Assembly: GCA_914767715.1 (NCBI GenBank)
Contig: OU612066.1
Span: forward strand, 7,197,001-7,261,000
DNA: 64,000 nucleotides
Origin: Membranipora membranacea
Lineage: Eukaryota; Bryozoa; Gymnolaemata; Cheilostomatida; Membraniporidae
Direction: 5' to 3'
Numbering within the stretch: position 1 is the stretch's first letter; every line of letters begins with the position of its first letter. Below are positions 41,401 to 55,700 of this stretch, piece after piece. The notes beneath the pieces are model-generated. The model worked only from the letters and a program-made list of their open reading frames with translations, was not told the origin of the DNA and ran no database searches. Position numbers and translations under genes: made by a program.

Positions 41401-44400
41401 TTTGCCCAGCATAGCCAACAGCCAGAAATTTAATTAGAGAGCTGCGGCATCAAAACATCTAGCCAGTACTTTGAATGGAGTTATATGAGCTCTCAAAATT
41501 TAGGGAGTATCTTCTATGTAGTTGGTGACCAATCAGGTGCCTTTAAAATCTAGCTGAGATCCAACACTATTCAAAATGTTGGATCTCAGCTAGATTTTAA
41601 AGGCACCTGATTGGTCAACAACAACATTTGTCATCACTAATGGTGGATGGCCGGGGAAGAAGTTACTCCCTACATTTTGAGAGCTCATATAATTCCATTC
41701 AAAGCCATTTGATGCCACAACTCTCTATTTAAATTTTTGACTGGTGACTATGCTGGGCAAAGCCAAGCTGTGGCAGCAGTGGTTTAATGTAGAAATAGTG
41801 GCCCTTTCTCATTAAAAATTAGAACGCTGATCAACCAGTAACTATTGAGGAGAATAAAAAGAATATAAAATCAATGTACGTACAAATTTGATGATCATCT
41901 GCCTGATATAAGCACATTCCACATCGACTCCATCATCAGTTCTAGATTTGAGAGTACCAAAGTCCCAGACTAGAGGCAGCAGACTCTGTGATAAAGCTTG
42001 TACTCTGTATACAAGGTGTCTCATGGGAATTTGTCCTACAAACAAGAAGATTGTGTGATGGATGTCTGTAGGTCATAATGGCAGAAAGCTGGACACAAGA
42101 TGGACATCATTTCGACCGACCAAATCACACATATCTCAAACTCAGACAACTCACATAATAAGAACAACACAGCCTGATGGAAAATACTCATCCTTCTAAC
42201 ATCATGGATGTGTTTTATCAGTAATAATCAATAAATTGCCTAGAGGCAGGGCGGGGCAAGGCAATGATTTCATCCTATGGAAACACCTACCAAACTTATC
42301 CTTTGTTTCGTCTTCTCCAACGTTGTATCCCAAACCGGCTTTCTTCAGCTTCTCGATCATTTCATCTGAATGTCTTCTGTATGGATTACATGCAGCGATG
42401 ATCTTCAGTCCTGTTCCAGTTTCTAATGGTTTTCCTCTGATTCGACCATCACACAGTATTTCCTTGACTAAGCCAATAGCCTCTGTAGTGTTCGCCTCAT
42501 CCAGGAACAAGACAGTGTAAATGGTGGGAACCTGAACAAAAGCAGTCCATATTCATTAAAACTCCATTTTAGTCAACCATCTTTCACAGCTTATTTCTTT
42601 AGAAACTCAGACACAATGCAACCCTCATAATTTTGAATCTAACTATTTTGTTTTAGCTAAAACAATATCTCTTAAATTGTCATCACCTGAGAGGAGTCAA
42701 ACTCTGCTGCATAAGCCGCGCATCTCTCCTGGTTCTGTTTGGCCAGGTTCTGTGCTTCATTGACCTTGTTAATGATGTCTTCTTCTGTTGTTCCACCATG
42801 AATCTAAATAATGTAGTAGATACAATGCAGCATGATAGATTTGTAAAATTTGAATAGTTACTAGCTTGTTAAATCTTATTTTGGGAAATTTCATTTATAG
42901 CATTTATGTAGCGTTCATGCTAAAAACTCATTACAATGATAAAAAACTATGTCTTGTAGTTCAGAGAATAGTGTGGCCATTCATAAAATGTTACTAAAGG
43001 CAGTGAGATCTATAGGTAGACAAGGAAAAGAATAAAGATTGTAAACAGTATGTTTTAAGCAAACCTTCACAATAATCATGGTATCAACATCCTCTTTCAG
43101 TGCTGTGGGAACTTGAAGCTTTGACATGAAGTCAATCAACTTCGTTTTACCACAACCTGTTTCTCCCATGATGATCACTGGTATCTCAACTCTGGAACAA
43201 AGATTGTGAAAATTGGAAGGTGATGGACAAAAAAGCCACGCTGAAAGGCATGTGTGTTCTTCTTGAGTAAATTTGGAATGAGAAGTATGATACGCCCATG
43301 ATTAGTTCTGAAATCCCCCTGTATACCAGAACAAAGGCAAAATCTATACGAATATTGTTACAAACTCATCCTTCTGTTTATGATCAAACCCTGTAATGTA
43401 TACCTGAGACGCTGATGGATTGCTAATATCTTCTTAGCGTTGTCCATAGTAAGGACATAATTCGGATCAGGGTCATCATCACCTACAAACATCGGCTCCT
43501 CTTGTATTTCAGTCGTCTCATCATCAATCTCAACTTCTCTTGAATACTTCACTGTCTTCACCATGATATCACGTAGTTTCCTTAGCTGTGCAGGCCTGTA
43601 TCGGAGTTTGAATAACCAATTTTAGGCGTTGATAAAGTCACAATCACTATGTTTCCATATGTCAATGTGACATTGGTTTTAGGGCTAGTTGATACATGGG
43701 AATAGCATTTAGGTTAACTTCCATTCGCATTGATTCATGTTCCTTCATTCGAATCCCGGAACCGTGCTGATTCACAACTGTGGCTTAGGGCAACGTAGAT
43801 GAATGGGTGGCAACAAAGACATCAGTGTGGGAGGCTTGGTTAAGATTCTCAGCCGCAGCAAATCTTTTATCATCATGGAAATCGTAATCATTCTTCTTTC
43901 GAATCAGGAGCAGACAACTCATTCGAAGCATTGAACCATGGTGAATGCGTGAATTGATGGGTGTATAACTTAAAATTTAAGTGAAAGTAAACAAAATCTG
44001 ATATGATGTCACATGAAGGCATATAGTCTCAGCTTATGGCAGTTTCCTGACAACTCCATGTTTTTACATACAACATAAATGAACACTTTTGTAGCAAAAA
44101 TATATCGTTAATTGATAAGCATTGCATAACTGTGCTCACTATGGGCTTATGACTAAACCTGTGTCGTTGGAAAAGTTGTGTTACCTGGTGAGAGTATTGA
44201 AGTCTTCAGACATGGGCAGTTGGTAGCGATCTAGCGTTTGTTTCAGTGCTGTTGGCATACAGTTAGGCACTAGCATCTCTCTTGTCTGGCAATCAACAAG
44301 ACTCAGGGCATGTCCCCCTGCAAACAATGTAATAGTCTATTTTGGACTCAATGCAGAAATGGATAAAGTTAAAGTTACAGATGTGCATACCTGCCAAGTA

Positions 44401-47400
44401 ATCTAAATTCAAAAGTGGGAGATTTCAATTTACAGCAATGCTGCACCACATTGCGGTGCTTCAGGGAAGAGCACCCGAGCGATCCACCTGGGGGTTTGGG
44501 GGCGGTGTGTCCAGTATCAACCACACCACACTCTGAATTTCAATACAAACAGGTAAATTTGTTAACACTATTGAATAGCACAATTCCTTTCAATTTTGTG
44601 TGCAAAGACCTTACCATTCAGTAACTCATCAACAAGTGCTTGGATAGTTACTAAAAAATTGAGATAGGGCTCTTTTGTCTCAAATCTGTAGGAAATAGTG
44701 GAATTACAAAAAGTGGGAAGTGGGCAGAAGTTGATGTGGAAATCTGGAGGGTCCCATCCAAATAGGGAGACTTGGCAAATATGCAGATGTGAAGCTTAGC
44801 AACATGCGTCATTTACATATTTGGATTCAGAACGCTTGACCTTGAACACCCAAAAATAAGATAGGGGAGTTGCCCTTTTTTATCAACATGAGGGGATAAT
44901 TTAATGGTCTCATACTGTCAACGTTGACAAGGAAACTTTCAGTACTACTGTTCAATGTTTTGGATTACATCGGCCGTATTGTTTCCTCTGGTAATGGATT
45001 GGTTGCCCACTGCAGGGCTATAAATAATGTGCAAAGTTTAATACTAGTTTCTCATGGTATGTGTTATAGTGTTACAGTTGCAGCAATTGTTATGTTTAAG
45101 TGTCATGTGTGGGTGTGTAGCAATACTATTTGGACTCCCTTGCCAAAGGACAGGCATGAAATCACACACAAACCTCTGTTTTCTACAAAGAATCCTAGAG
45201 GAGAGAAGGTTTCTCCATCTTCATTGAAGAACAGATATGGATGATTACCACTTTCCCATGTTCTCTTCATCTCCAGCTGTTCTAGAACATCTCCTCCTCC
45301 CTGCTCCTGTGCCTGATTTCATAAGACATAAATATCAAGTAGGAATTACTTCATTCTGTACAGTATATCTTAATGATAACAAGATTCAATATCCTATTTG
45401 TTTGCTGGTCAAGTTAGGTAATAACTTTTACTTTTGCGAGTGGGAAACTAAGATGTATTTCTCACCTCATGCAAATTGAGACCTGGGGTTTCTTCAGCTA
45501 TCTTCAATGATCTTGTAGCAAAATCCTACAAATGTCATAAAATTATATTGCACATGTAGTTCTGCGCTTGGACAAGTAGTTTTTTTTCAAATAACAGGCT
45601 ACATGTAGTAGCTGATCAGAGGGCACTCAAGTTGTTCATCAGCTCTTCACTCATCACATCCCTGAAGATACATTTAGTTAGTTAGAGAAATACCTTGGTA
45701 CAGATTATGAAGTGATGAGTAATTAATTAAACTCGAGGCCTAACAACACCCTTGAATCAATGGGTGAGCTAGCCATATTACGGTGGCAACCATTTGTGTG
45801 TTTGTATGTATGTACATATGGTGTATGGCTCCTGATTTTTACTTTGTTTGAAGTAAGTAGAATGTATACACGCTTATATTACAGTACCTTTGCCATTCTG
45901 AACATGAACTCAATGACAAATGCTCTGAATCCTGGTAAATCTTCTGCAAAAGCCTGTCCACAGAATGGAGAGGTCTCCACTTTTCTGAGCTGGTTGCTCA
46001 AGAAGTAAACATAGTGTCTCAGCTCGCTCCATGTTGGGTCAAAAAGTCCACAGTTTCTATGAATGAATGAAAATGGAAAACCATGCATTGTTTAGTTTCT
46101 CTCTCTCTGCATTAAAAGACAATAATATAAGATATTTCGAGTCATAAGGTCAAAGTAAGATTTGATACAATGTCCCAGCACTGGGCCATGTAAGGCCAAC
46201 AGCCCTAACACATACGCTGTGTTGCATAGGGTGGCAAGGTGGAGTGGAATGAGCTATGGGGTGAGAGAACACAATTCAGAGTAGTGAATAGCGGGCATGC
46301 TAATTAACGGCATCAACCCATTCTTTTTTGGGGATGGTGGGATGGCGCAATCGGTTAGCGGGCTTGTTATTCACTGCCAGGCGATTAGTGCCACAAGAGT
46401 TGCGGGTTTGTATCCCATTTTGGGAGCTTTCAAGGTTGATTGTCATAGCCCCCAGCACCCCTGGGTGCACACCTCTTCATCATAATTTTATTGTGCGTTC
46501 TCATCACAAAGCGATCATCATTGATTTATCTGTCTGCAAATATACATTGTTGTGAAGTGAGAAGTCTTTCTACCAATTATTCCCTGTTAATTCAACTGGT
46601 CAATCCGTGCAAAGATGACTATCACTAGTGGCAGGCACAAAGTACTCACCCAATCAGCAGCTCCAGAGCTTGGAGAGGATTTTCGAACAGGCCTTCTGCT
46701 CTCTGGTATTGTATATCATTTTGATGCTTGCAGACCAAATATTTGATAACCATCTGCCACTCTTCCTCTCTCAACACTGCAGCGTCAAATCCGTCAAAAC
46801 CCTCTACAAAGTAAATGAGTTTGTTCGCTGATTTATTAGTAGACAGGACTCTCCATGTCCACTTAACATAAACCCAAATGAACCCAATCTGATAACCAAG
46901 CTTTCGACCTCAGACTTCAATCATTTAGTTTCTGATCAGTTCAAAAGCTGCAGGAAAGAAAATGCTCACTTGGGACATTCCTGGAGGCATATGCAGTAGC
47001 AGCTTCTTGTGGTGTGATACACCATGTTGTGGGGAGATAATCCATCACCTCATGAGCACATCGCTTGTCCTGCTACAAAAGAAGAAAAACAAGCAATACA
47101 ACATTCAGAGGGGGCTGGAACAATCAACCTTGAAAGCTATCCTAATGGGACTCGAACCCACAACTCCTGCGGCACCAATCCCATGGCAGTGAATAGCGTG
47201 TGTGCCAACCGTTTGCTAAATGATTGCGCCATCTCACCATCCCCAAATAGAATGGGTTGATGATGCTAATGAGCGTGCCGGCTATTCACTACTCAGAGTT
47301 GCATAGTTCACTCCACCATGGTCAGGTTAAATCCATATAGGGCAAAACAACTTTAAATCACCTCAATTATACTGAGCATCTGAATTTTTGATTGCTTACA

Positions 47401-50400
47401 AGATGAAGTGACACTTACCTTTCTGGTGTACGGCATACATTCGATGATGTAGTATTGAGTGGGCTGTGCTTGCCATACGACCCCTTCGGAGTTCACAATG
47501 CTTCTCAGTATAATGAGATTGAATAGAAGCTCATCAGCTCCAGTTTCTACTTCATGAGCTATATCTACATGTATAGTATGATGTGGGGTGTCTGTATACC
47601 CATTACCCAGCTCAGTATTAAGCCTAGCTATAATACTGTCAGTGTCTATGGTCTTGTATATTGGTATTGTGATGTCTTCACCTTTCAGCTGTTTGTTTCG
47701 TCTCACTTGGTTGAGAAGATTGAACTTTTTGAGTGATTTACCGACTCCTGCTCTCTCAGACCTTATGAGCCTAGAGCACGATCTGAGGAATTTAAAAAAT
47801 GTAAATACATGTAGTCATTGATGTGAATTCATGGATCAGTGGTACAATACATGATATGGCAATTTGTGATGAAGTTCCCTAATTGTATAACTTTGTGTCA
47901 GTGATAGGATCTAGCAAAATTCTGGTAGTTTTTAAGTTACGCTTCGTCTGATGTCTCAATAACAACCATCTAAAATTTGTAACCAGCGCAAATCACAAAT
48001 CAAAATGCTATAGGCCTAATATCTTATAAGCTCACCTTGTTAGATCTACGGAGCATGCTGATAATACGTCCTTGGGCAGAGTTAGGATCTTCTGCACGTA
48101 TTTTCGTAGTTTAGGAGGAGTAGAAAGCTTGACATTTTTCACCAGATGTTTGTCCAGATAGGCTCTAATTCTGGCGTCTCTCTTCTCCTCCGCATATATA
48201 AATGCCAAACCGTAGTTTTTCACTGTGTCGTCAGCAGTGTTAGTGAGGCGAGTTTCGATACATCTGCACACATCATAGCTGAGTAGATGACAGTTCACCA
48301 TACAGTAGAAGGATAGCGGGTCATTGAGTGCTCTGCTGAGAAATAGCCGTACCTACAAGAACATCAGGTTCAAATGTGAATTTTACTCTCTTCATCTTTA
48401 TTGGTATCCAACATTTTTTGTCTGTTAAATAATAATTAATCTACCAGCTATATGTAGATGCATCATTTTTTGGTTACTAATAAACCACCACAGTACTGAC
48501 AAAATCTCTAATTTCTTAGGTAAGCTCATGATTGATCAAATTCATTGCCACATATTTTATTTTATTTCTTGATAAATTGAAAGGGAGGCAAGTTGTAACC
48601 TACAACATTAACTTAACTATCTAAACTAACTAAATAAACGCTCTAAACTACCTGAACTAACTAAATTAAGCAAACTAGCTAAACTAACCAACCTAACCAA
48701 ACTAACCAAACTTGTTGAACTAACTGAACTGACTGAACTGGCTCAACTTGCTGAACTAACTACCTGAACTAAAAAAACTAACGAAACTAACTAACTACCA
48801 GATAGATTATGTGGAGAAAAATGACATACTTCTTCAACTGTAGTTTTCTCATTGCAGAGTAGAACTTCATTTCTAGTAGGGAAGGTGTACTCTCCATCAT
48901 ATTCATATATCGACAATACAGTCTGGTAAACTTGTGCTGAAAAATATGTAAATACAAAGGTCAATTTTTTTCCATAACATATTGGCTGTATAGCACATTG
49001 CTTAGACAGTTTATGTATAGAAAAGAAATTTTTGAAATAATTTTAAATTTCTAAGAGTCTCGAGTGGCTGTAAATACAGAGGAAGTTTGATGTATTTGCT
49101 GCAGTTTGTGAATTGGCGGTACAATACACTTACAAGATCTTTCACTGTACAACTGAATAGCTGTACTTACATTGAGGTGTAGGTATTAGGCATGGGGCTC
49201 CTCGTCTTATCCAGGGCTGTATTTTCCTTTCCCGTAAAGGTCTCTCCTTCAACTCTGTACAATGAAAGTACAGTGTCTGCTAGTATGTATGGAAGCCTAA
49301 ATCTGACAAGATGAGTGTTTCATCTACCTGTTTACACCCCTTGTTTCAAGGCAGATAGCTCTGCAGTAGTTATGAATGATTTTTACTGTGATAAAATTCA
49401 AAGTTTTTGGTAAAAAACATGGATAGAGCTAGAAATTGCCCCACCCCCCTGCTTAACTAAGATGTAAGGGGGATATGTACTGTACAAGCCCAGTAAACTG
49501 CTTCTTCTATCTATTTAGAGAACTGTAAAGAAATTTCTTATCAAAGGTTTATGCATGAAGTCATCGACCGACCAAGAAAATATTTCTATTATTTGTTATG
49601 TGGAAAATTCAGTAATTGAAAATATATGGAAGTTGTAGCTTCTCGAGTTTGAACAGTATATTCCACATGTTTTCAGAATGGTTGAGCAGGTGGAGGGGAC
49701 AATTTTTAACACTATATATAATTTTTACCCAGAACTACTATGAATTTTTTCAGTGTCAAATTATTGCATAACGTACCTGCTACCTGACTACAATATTGAA
49801 TGGTCTTTTGTTCTATGTGTAGTTTGTAAGCCAATCAATTGATATTTTTCTGTGAAACTCAACGTATCAAGTCTAGTAAACACTCACTACTGATCTGCTC
49901 AAGTACATGTCCCAATTGAGGAATACCCAGGAAGTTCTTTATACTCTGTTTGGTGTTTTCTATAAACTCAGCCCACAGTTTCTTCAAATCATCCATCAAA
50001 CTTAGCCTGGTGTTGTCTATGTACTCGTTGTACAACTTTCCCAAGTTCTCCATCAAATCAGCACTCCTGCAAATGAAAGTGCATGGTACTGTGTAGAGTG
50101 AGGGCTTGCATGGTTTAATGCGGGATTTGGTGGCATTCTTTTATAGTGCCACAAAATTAGGATTACAGTTGTATGAAAAGCTATGGTAGAGAGTAGGAAA
50201 GGGTGACTGCTATATTTCTTGATATGAATGACGAACACAAACAACAGGTTATAATATGAGCAAGTGAGTAACATACTTTGGCTGATCAGCCATTATTTTC
50301 TTCATCAGCTGTGTTGAAGTTTGCTTCCCACTGTCACCATCTACTTTGGCTTGTCTGGCCTGATCTTCCTGAATCTGCCTCTGATTGTACTTGTGTTGCT

Positions 50401-52664
50401 CAATCCACTCGAACATTGTATCTAAAAACAACCGGTAACTGTAAATTGCTGAACAGGCTGAACAGGCTGAACAGGCTGAACAGGCTGAACAGGCTGAACA
50501 GGCTGAACAGGCTGAAAAGCTGAACAGAATTTCTCAGACTACTATTTGTTTGATTCTTTACATGATTGGCTAGTTTTGCACAAGCCTGGACAACTCCTTA
50601 CATTCTGCTGGTTAATTTACCTATATAAAGTTTGCAATTGCCTTTGTTTCTTTCCATTATTTTATCCACAGTATGATTTGGGTATTACAGTAGTGAATGG
50701 ATGGAAGGAACACCCAACCCCCCCCCCCCCTACCTAAACAAAGCTTGTCAAGACTGGCTAGATGAATGGATGCCATTGTGTTGATTAATGTTTCTGGTTT
50801 CCTAAACACCATCAGATTTTGTCAGATTTGATACATACATTGATTGCTTCATTTGCTTGCCCTCATTGATATGAATTTATGGATCAGTGGTAAGACACAT
50901 AGCCTGGCTATTTGTGAAGATATGACATCAGTTTAAAGCCTCGCGTCAGGATATAAATAAAGCTATAAATCTTGCAACTTTAAAATAATGCATGATTGGC
51001 GTACCAGTAACAACCTTCAAAAACTCAGGCAAACCGATTGACAAAAGTTGACGAGGGTCAGCTATAACAGATTCTTAACTTGTGGGCCAATCAAAGATGA
51101 TAAATGCGGTACAACAACCAGACATGAATAGCCATACGGCTGTTCAGGGATACATATGTACCCCTAATCCATGTGCACATAATTTATATCAGTGATTGCC
51201 CTAAAACGAATATACTAGGGGTGCCAACAGGAACTTAGTAACTTAATATACTCATTAAATCATTTGGCTGGCAGGAATGTGTTCGAGAAGTGATAGTCAG
51301 CCACAGAAAAGAACACAAAAAATAAATTTAGTCTGAGAAATTCTGTTCAGCTGTTCAGTCTGTTCAGCAATTTACAGTTACCGAAAAACAACAGTTGTTA
51401 GGAAAAGGTTTTCAGGGTTCATTGTTCATTCTAAAAAAGATGGTGATGAATTCGCATCTGTCCAGTGATGAATGTAAGTGCAGAAAGTGAGGATATTGCT
51501 AAATTGTTGCTCACCTAAAGTGATTGGCTCCTCGAGCTCATTCATACACTGGACAGCCAACATCTCATCAAAATCCTCATGCTCTTCCATAACGGCATCA
51601 ACCAGCTCTCTTTGTTCATAAGACATTTTGTCATATGTGATGAAAGTGTTTCCATCATCCATTGTCTCCTCCTCTTCTGCAGCAGCCTCTTCAGTCCCGC
51701 CAGGGTTATAAGAGTTTATCAGCTGAAGTAGCTGCTCTGGTATCACAGGCTGAATCATAGCCAGTAACGGTAAAGCCTGAAAAATCACACAATACACACT
51801 GATTCACCATCCGGGTTATATGGGGAATGTGCATGTATATAGAGTATATATATATATATATATAATATATATAATATATATATACACATATATATATTAT
51901 ACATATATATATATTATATATATAATATATATACACACAGAGCAGGGACAAAATCAATTCTGAGAAAAGTAATTTAGACTCAGTTGAATAAGTGACTTGA
52001 TATTACTTTGTTAAACGTGTGACTCTGCTTGAAGAATCAGAAGACTTGTGATCTGTGAGTAATGTGCAGATGATTCGACCAGTTAAGCATAGATGATAGG
52101 TAATATCGGTGTACCTGATTCAGAATTTGAGGCGAATGATTATCGAGGAATGTCCCCAGCTCTTTTCTGAGAACTACAAGTTGTTCAGTAGTGAAGAAGT
52201 TTAGCTCAGGGTGATCACTGTGAAGTAGAATAATTGAATGAATGTACATATAAACAATGAGGTAGGACACAAGTGTAGTTTATTTCACCGCACAGTCACA
52301 AACGGATTGTTTCTCAATACATATGATCATGATGATTTAATCAGCCACAAAGTTAATTCTCAATTGATGCACAGGCTCAGAGGCCTTACCTTCTTTTCAT
52401 GTCCATTGACTGTCTCCACTTTCCTATGCAGTCTTTTAGGTATCTGTAGAGGTCTTGGCAGTGTGCTATCGGGTCCTTTGCTTTGTTGAATCCAATCATG
52501 CTGACTCCAATGGATACAAGTCGTACCTCCACAGCCAATCGATGGTTTGGGTTACAGTGTACAACCACCAGCATGTCATCAAACTGAATACACCCCTCCC
52601 TTCTGATGTCAATGTAGGCACGGGCAAGATTCTCCACTGCATCTCTCATCTGCAGAATGAAATT

Positions 52665-52715
<51 letters not shown>

Positions 52716-55700
52716 CATTCAATCAATCAATCAATCATTCAATTAATCAATCAGTTATTTACTTTTTTAAAGTCCAGTCCACAGAAATGCCATATGCATA
52801 AAGAAACAACATCGAACTATAGCTAGATCATTCAATATGAAATCTGGACTTACACTTTCACACACACTCTTTTTTATGGTGATACTTGGTAACAAAAAAA
52901 CTACCGTAGAGCCATCATGCTTCTCTGCATGGTTTTTCACTCATAACTTCTGGGCTAATCAGTTGATGACCTTCTTACTTCCACGTTATATCCATCAATG
53001 TCTCAAAATCCATATTGGCAAGTTTTGAGGATGGATGCACATAACTTCCTGAGATAAAGCCAGATAAAAAAAACTCCTCTCGATTTTGTTAATATGCTTG
53101 TTTTGATTGCTCCCTGCAGGTCACATGACTTGTCACAACGTAACGTTATTTCAGTCTGATGAAAGTATTGGCTGTTGTGGTAATAGCTTTCATGGTAGTT
53201 TAAGTGCTCAGACTCCAAGGCGCAGGGAGTTACTTGCGCCAGCTAGAGAGGAGTTTGATAGCTACCCTGCGCCTTGGAGTCTGAGCACTTAGACTACTTT
53301 CATGGAAGCGATAAAGATAGCTTAGGAAATTAATCTTGAGCTATTCTACAAACTTCATGAATTTCCATGTACACCATCCATCTGTGTAGCACTATAATAG
53401 GTCATTTACATATCTTACAGCATCGAATCGCTGAATGGCCTCCTTGTTCTCATCCTGTTTCTCACCAGCTACCAACGTCAGTTTACTCTGTAGCTCTTTC
53501 AGCTGTGAGTGGGAGTAGGTTTTTTTAGTTTCTGTTTTCTCTTTGTCTTTGATGTTACATTCCAGATGTATAACGTCATCTAGTGACTGCATTATAATAT
53601 AAGAGTACCACCAATTAAAGCTAACTGAGAACTAGTAGCAATCAATAAGAGCACAGTCAAAGTTTGGAAGTGATTTGTATATTTATTAACGCTGGCGGTC
53701 TTTTTTTGATGGAACATAGATGCACCGAAATGGAGTTACGAAACCAACCAGTAGAAAAACCTGCAAATTCTCAAAAACTTTCATATAAGCTTATTTGGTT
53801 GCATTGCAGCAACCAGTTTGCAATTGGATAAAGTGAATCCAGCACGAGCAAACTTGAGAAATACTAAGAGTATTTTTCGTTGAGATCAAGAGTGCCTCAA
53901 ATACTGAAAATTCAGTATTGTTTTGATAAACATCAATCAAAATTTGGACAAGTTGGTTATGGTCATCCTTGAAAACAAAAAAAGGAAAGGGAATTCAGAG
54001 AAACTATCATACTTTAAAACTCATCGGGAGGAAATACGATTCTCATCTGTTGAGTTACCTTGAAATCTTTGCTGTGACCTGGGATATTGCCAACAAAGTA
54101 GAGGCCATCTTCATTGATTGCTGTGGCTTGAGCAATAGACTTTAATTCAACATTACCGAAATGAGATTTCACTTTCTTCAACCACTCCAATTCAGAATAA
54201 GAGGATGTCTGTATACAAACAGTATGAATGGTTTTACAATTCAAAGTAACTCTACGGTATCGAAAATGACAGGCCAATTCTTTGAGCCTGGATCTCATCC
54301 AATATATAGTTTAATACAGTATTATAAATTTTTACTGCTCATTAATTCATTTTTTCGTGCAAACAGCTTTGAGAGAATGTGTGGTTTGATTTGTATGACA
54401 ATTTACAGGGATAAGAATAATATTTATAACATGGCTTAGATTTTACAATTTGATTGATGGAACTTGTGGAAGCGTTCTAGGGTTCAACAGTGAAGACCAA
54501 GCATGCAAATATTCGATATTTCCACAATGCCAATAATGACTTATTTATTACCAAGTTGGTGGCCAGTTGAGGATTGTTAGTTTGTGCTTCCCAAACTTTG
54601 CGGCATATCTCAATGAATGAGTTGTAGTCAGTACCATCAGGATTCAGATCATAGATGAGTGGGCTGTAGCCAGTCAGAGCGTTGAGCAGATATCGAGTCT
54701 TTAGAGCAGCTTGATCATCTTCTCCAAGAGTGCTGCTCGCCAAGTCCACAAAGTTACTGATGTCCTTCTCTAATAAAATTAAGAATCTCAATCATTTCTT
54801 TTGGTCTGGGATGTGGTCTCAAAACCATTGAAATCTCACAAAGTAATGCCAAAGCATGGTTGGCAAAAATTCAGTTGGTCAGTGAATAATATTGGTGCGG
54901 ATTTTGGATTCATGCACACTGCCTCCCGGTCTAAGAATTGGACAGATAGCGATGGCTAAGAGTATTTGCTTGAATGAGACCATAGTCTATTGGAGGAGGA
55001 TGAGGAAAGCATGTGAATTTTGTTTGAAATGAACACATTATACTACTTACTCGGTACTTCTTCTCTAATCCAGTCAATCAATTCTCCACAGCTCAGGAAG
55101 GCGTCCAAACACTTGATCTGAGCCTGGTTGATATCCTTGATACTCTCAGCACTCTTGACTAGTTTGGGATTTATATCCTTTAACTGTAACCGCTTATCTG
55201 CCTGCATAAAGAAGAAAATTCAGGGGATCTATAGCTTACTCACAAAAGTAGTCCTCTGTAAACTACTTTGCATATCAGGTTTGATATGTTTGATAGTTGA
55301 AACTTTGCCCTGGGCCTTACATGAGCTGGTTCTGCGAAACAAAAACATGGATCAGTAGTAGGAAGATAGTATACGCATTACTCACTGATTCTAGAATCCT
55401 TTCCAAGTCGTCAAAGTTTCCTGTTATGCTAAACTTTTCCTTCAAGCTCATAACAACACGAGCACCATCATGATACTGATCTAGATGTGAGCACAGTTCG
55501 ATCTGTTTTCTCCTCTCCGAAAGTATGTCCTTATCTAACATAATGCTCAGTTCAGCTACGAAATCCCCACTGTTATCACCAAAGTATTTTCTGACGAGCT
55601 TTTCCATTTCCTCGATGTTGATAGTACCTGAAAATTCACAATACTTGAGAGGATCGAGAGAAAAATTAAAAATTCAGTTCAACTAACATATTTGCAGGTC

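Noticed and set aside
54161-54439. 92-codon plus-strand frame
   Set aside because: Antisense shadow of the exon at 54059-54208.
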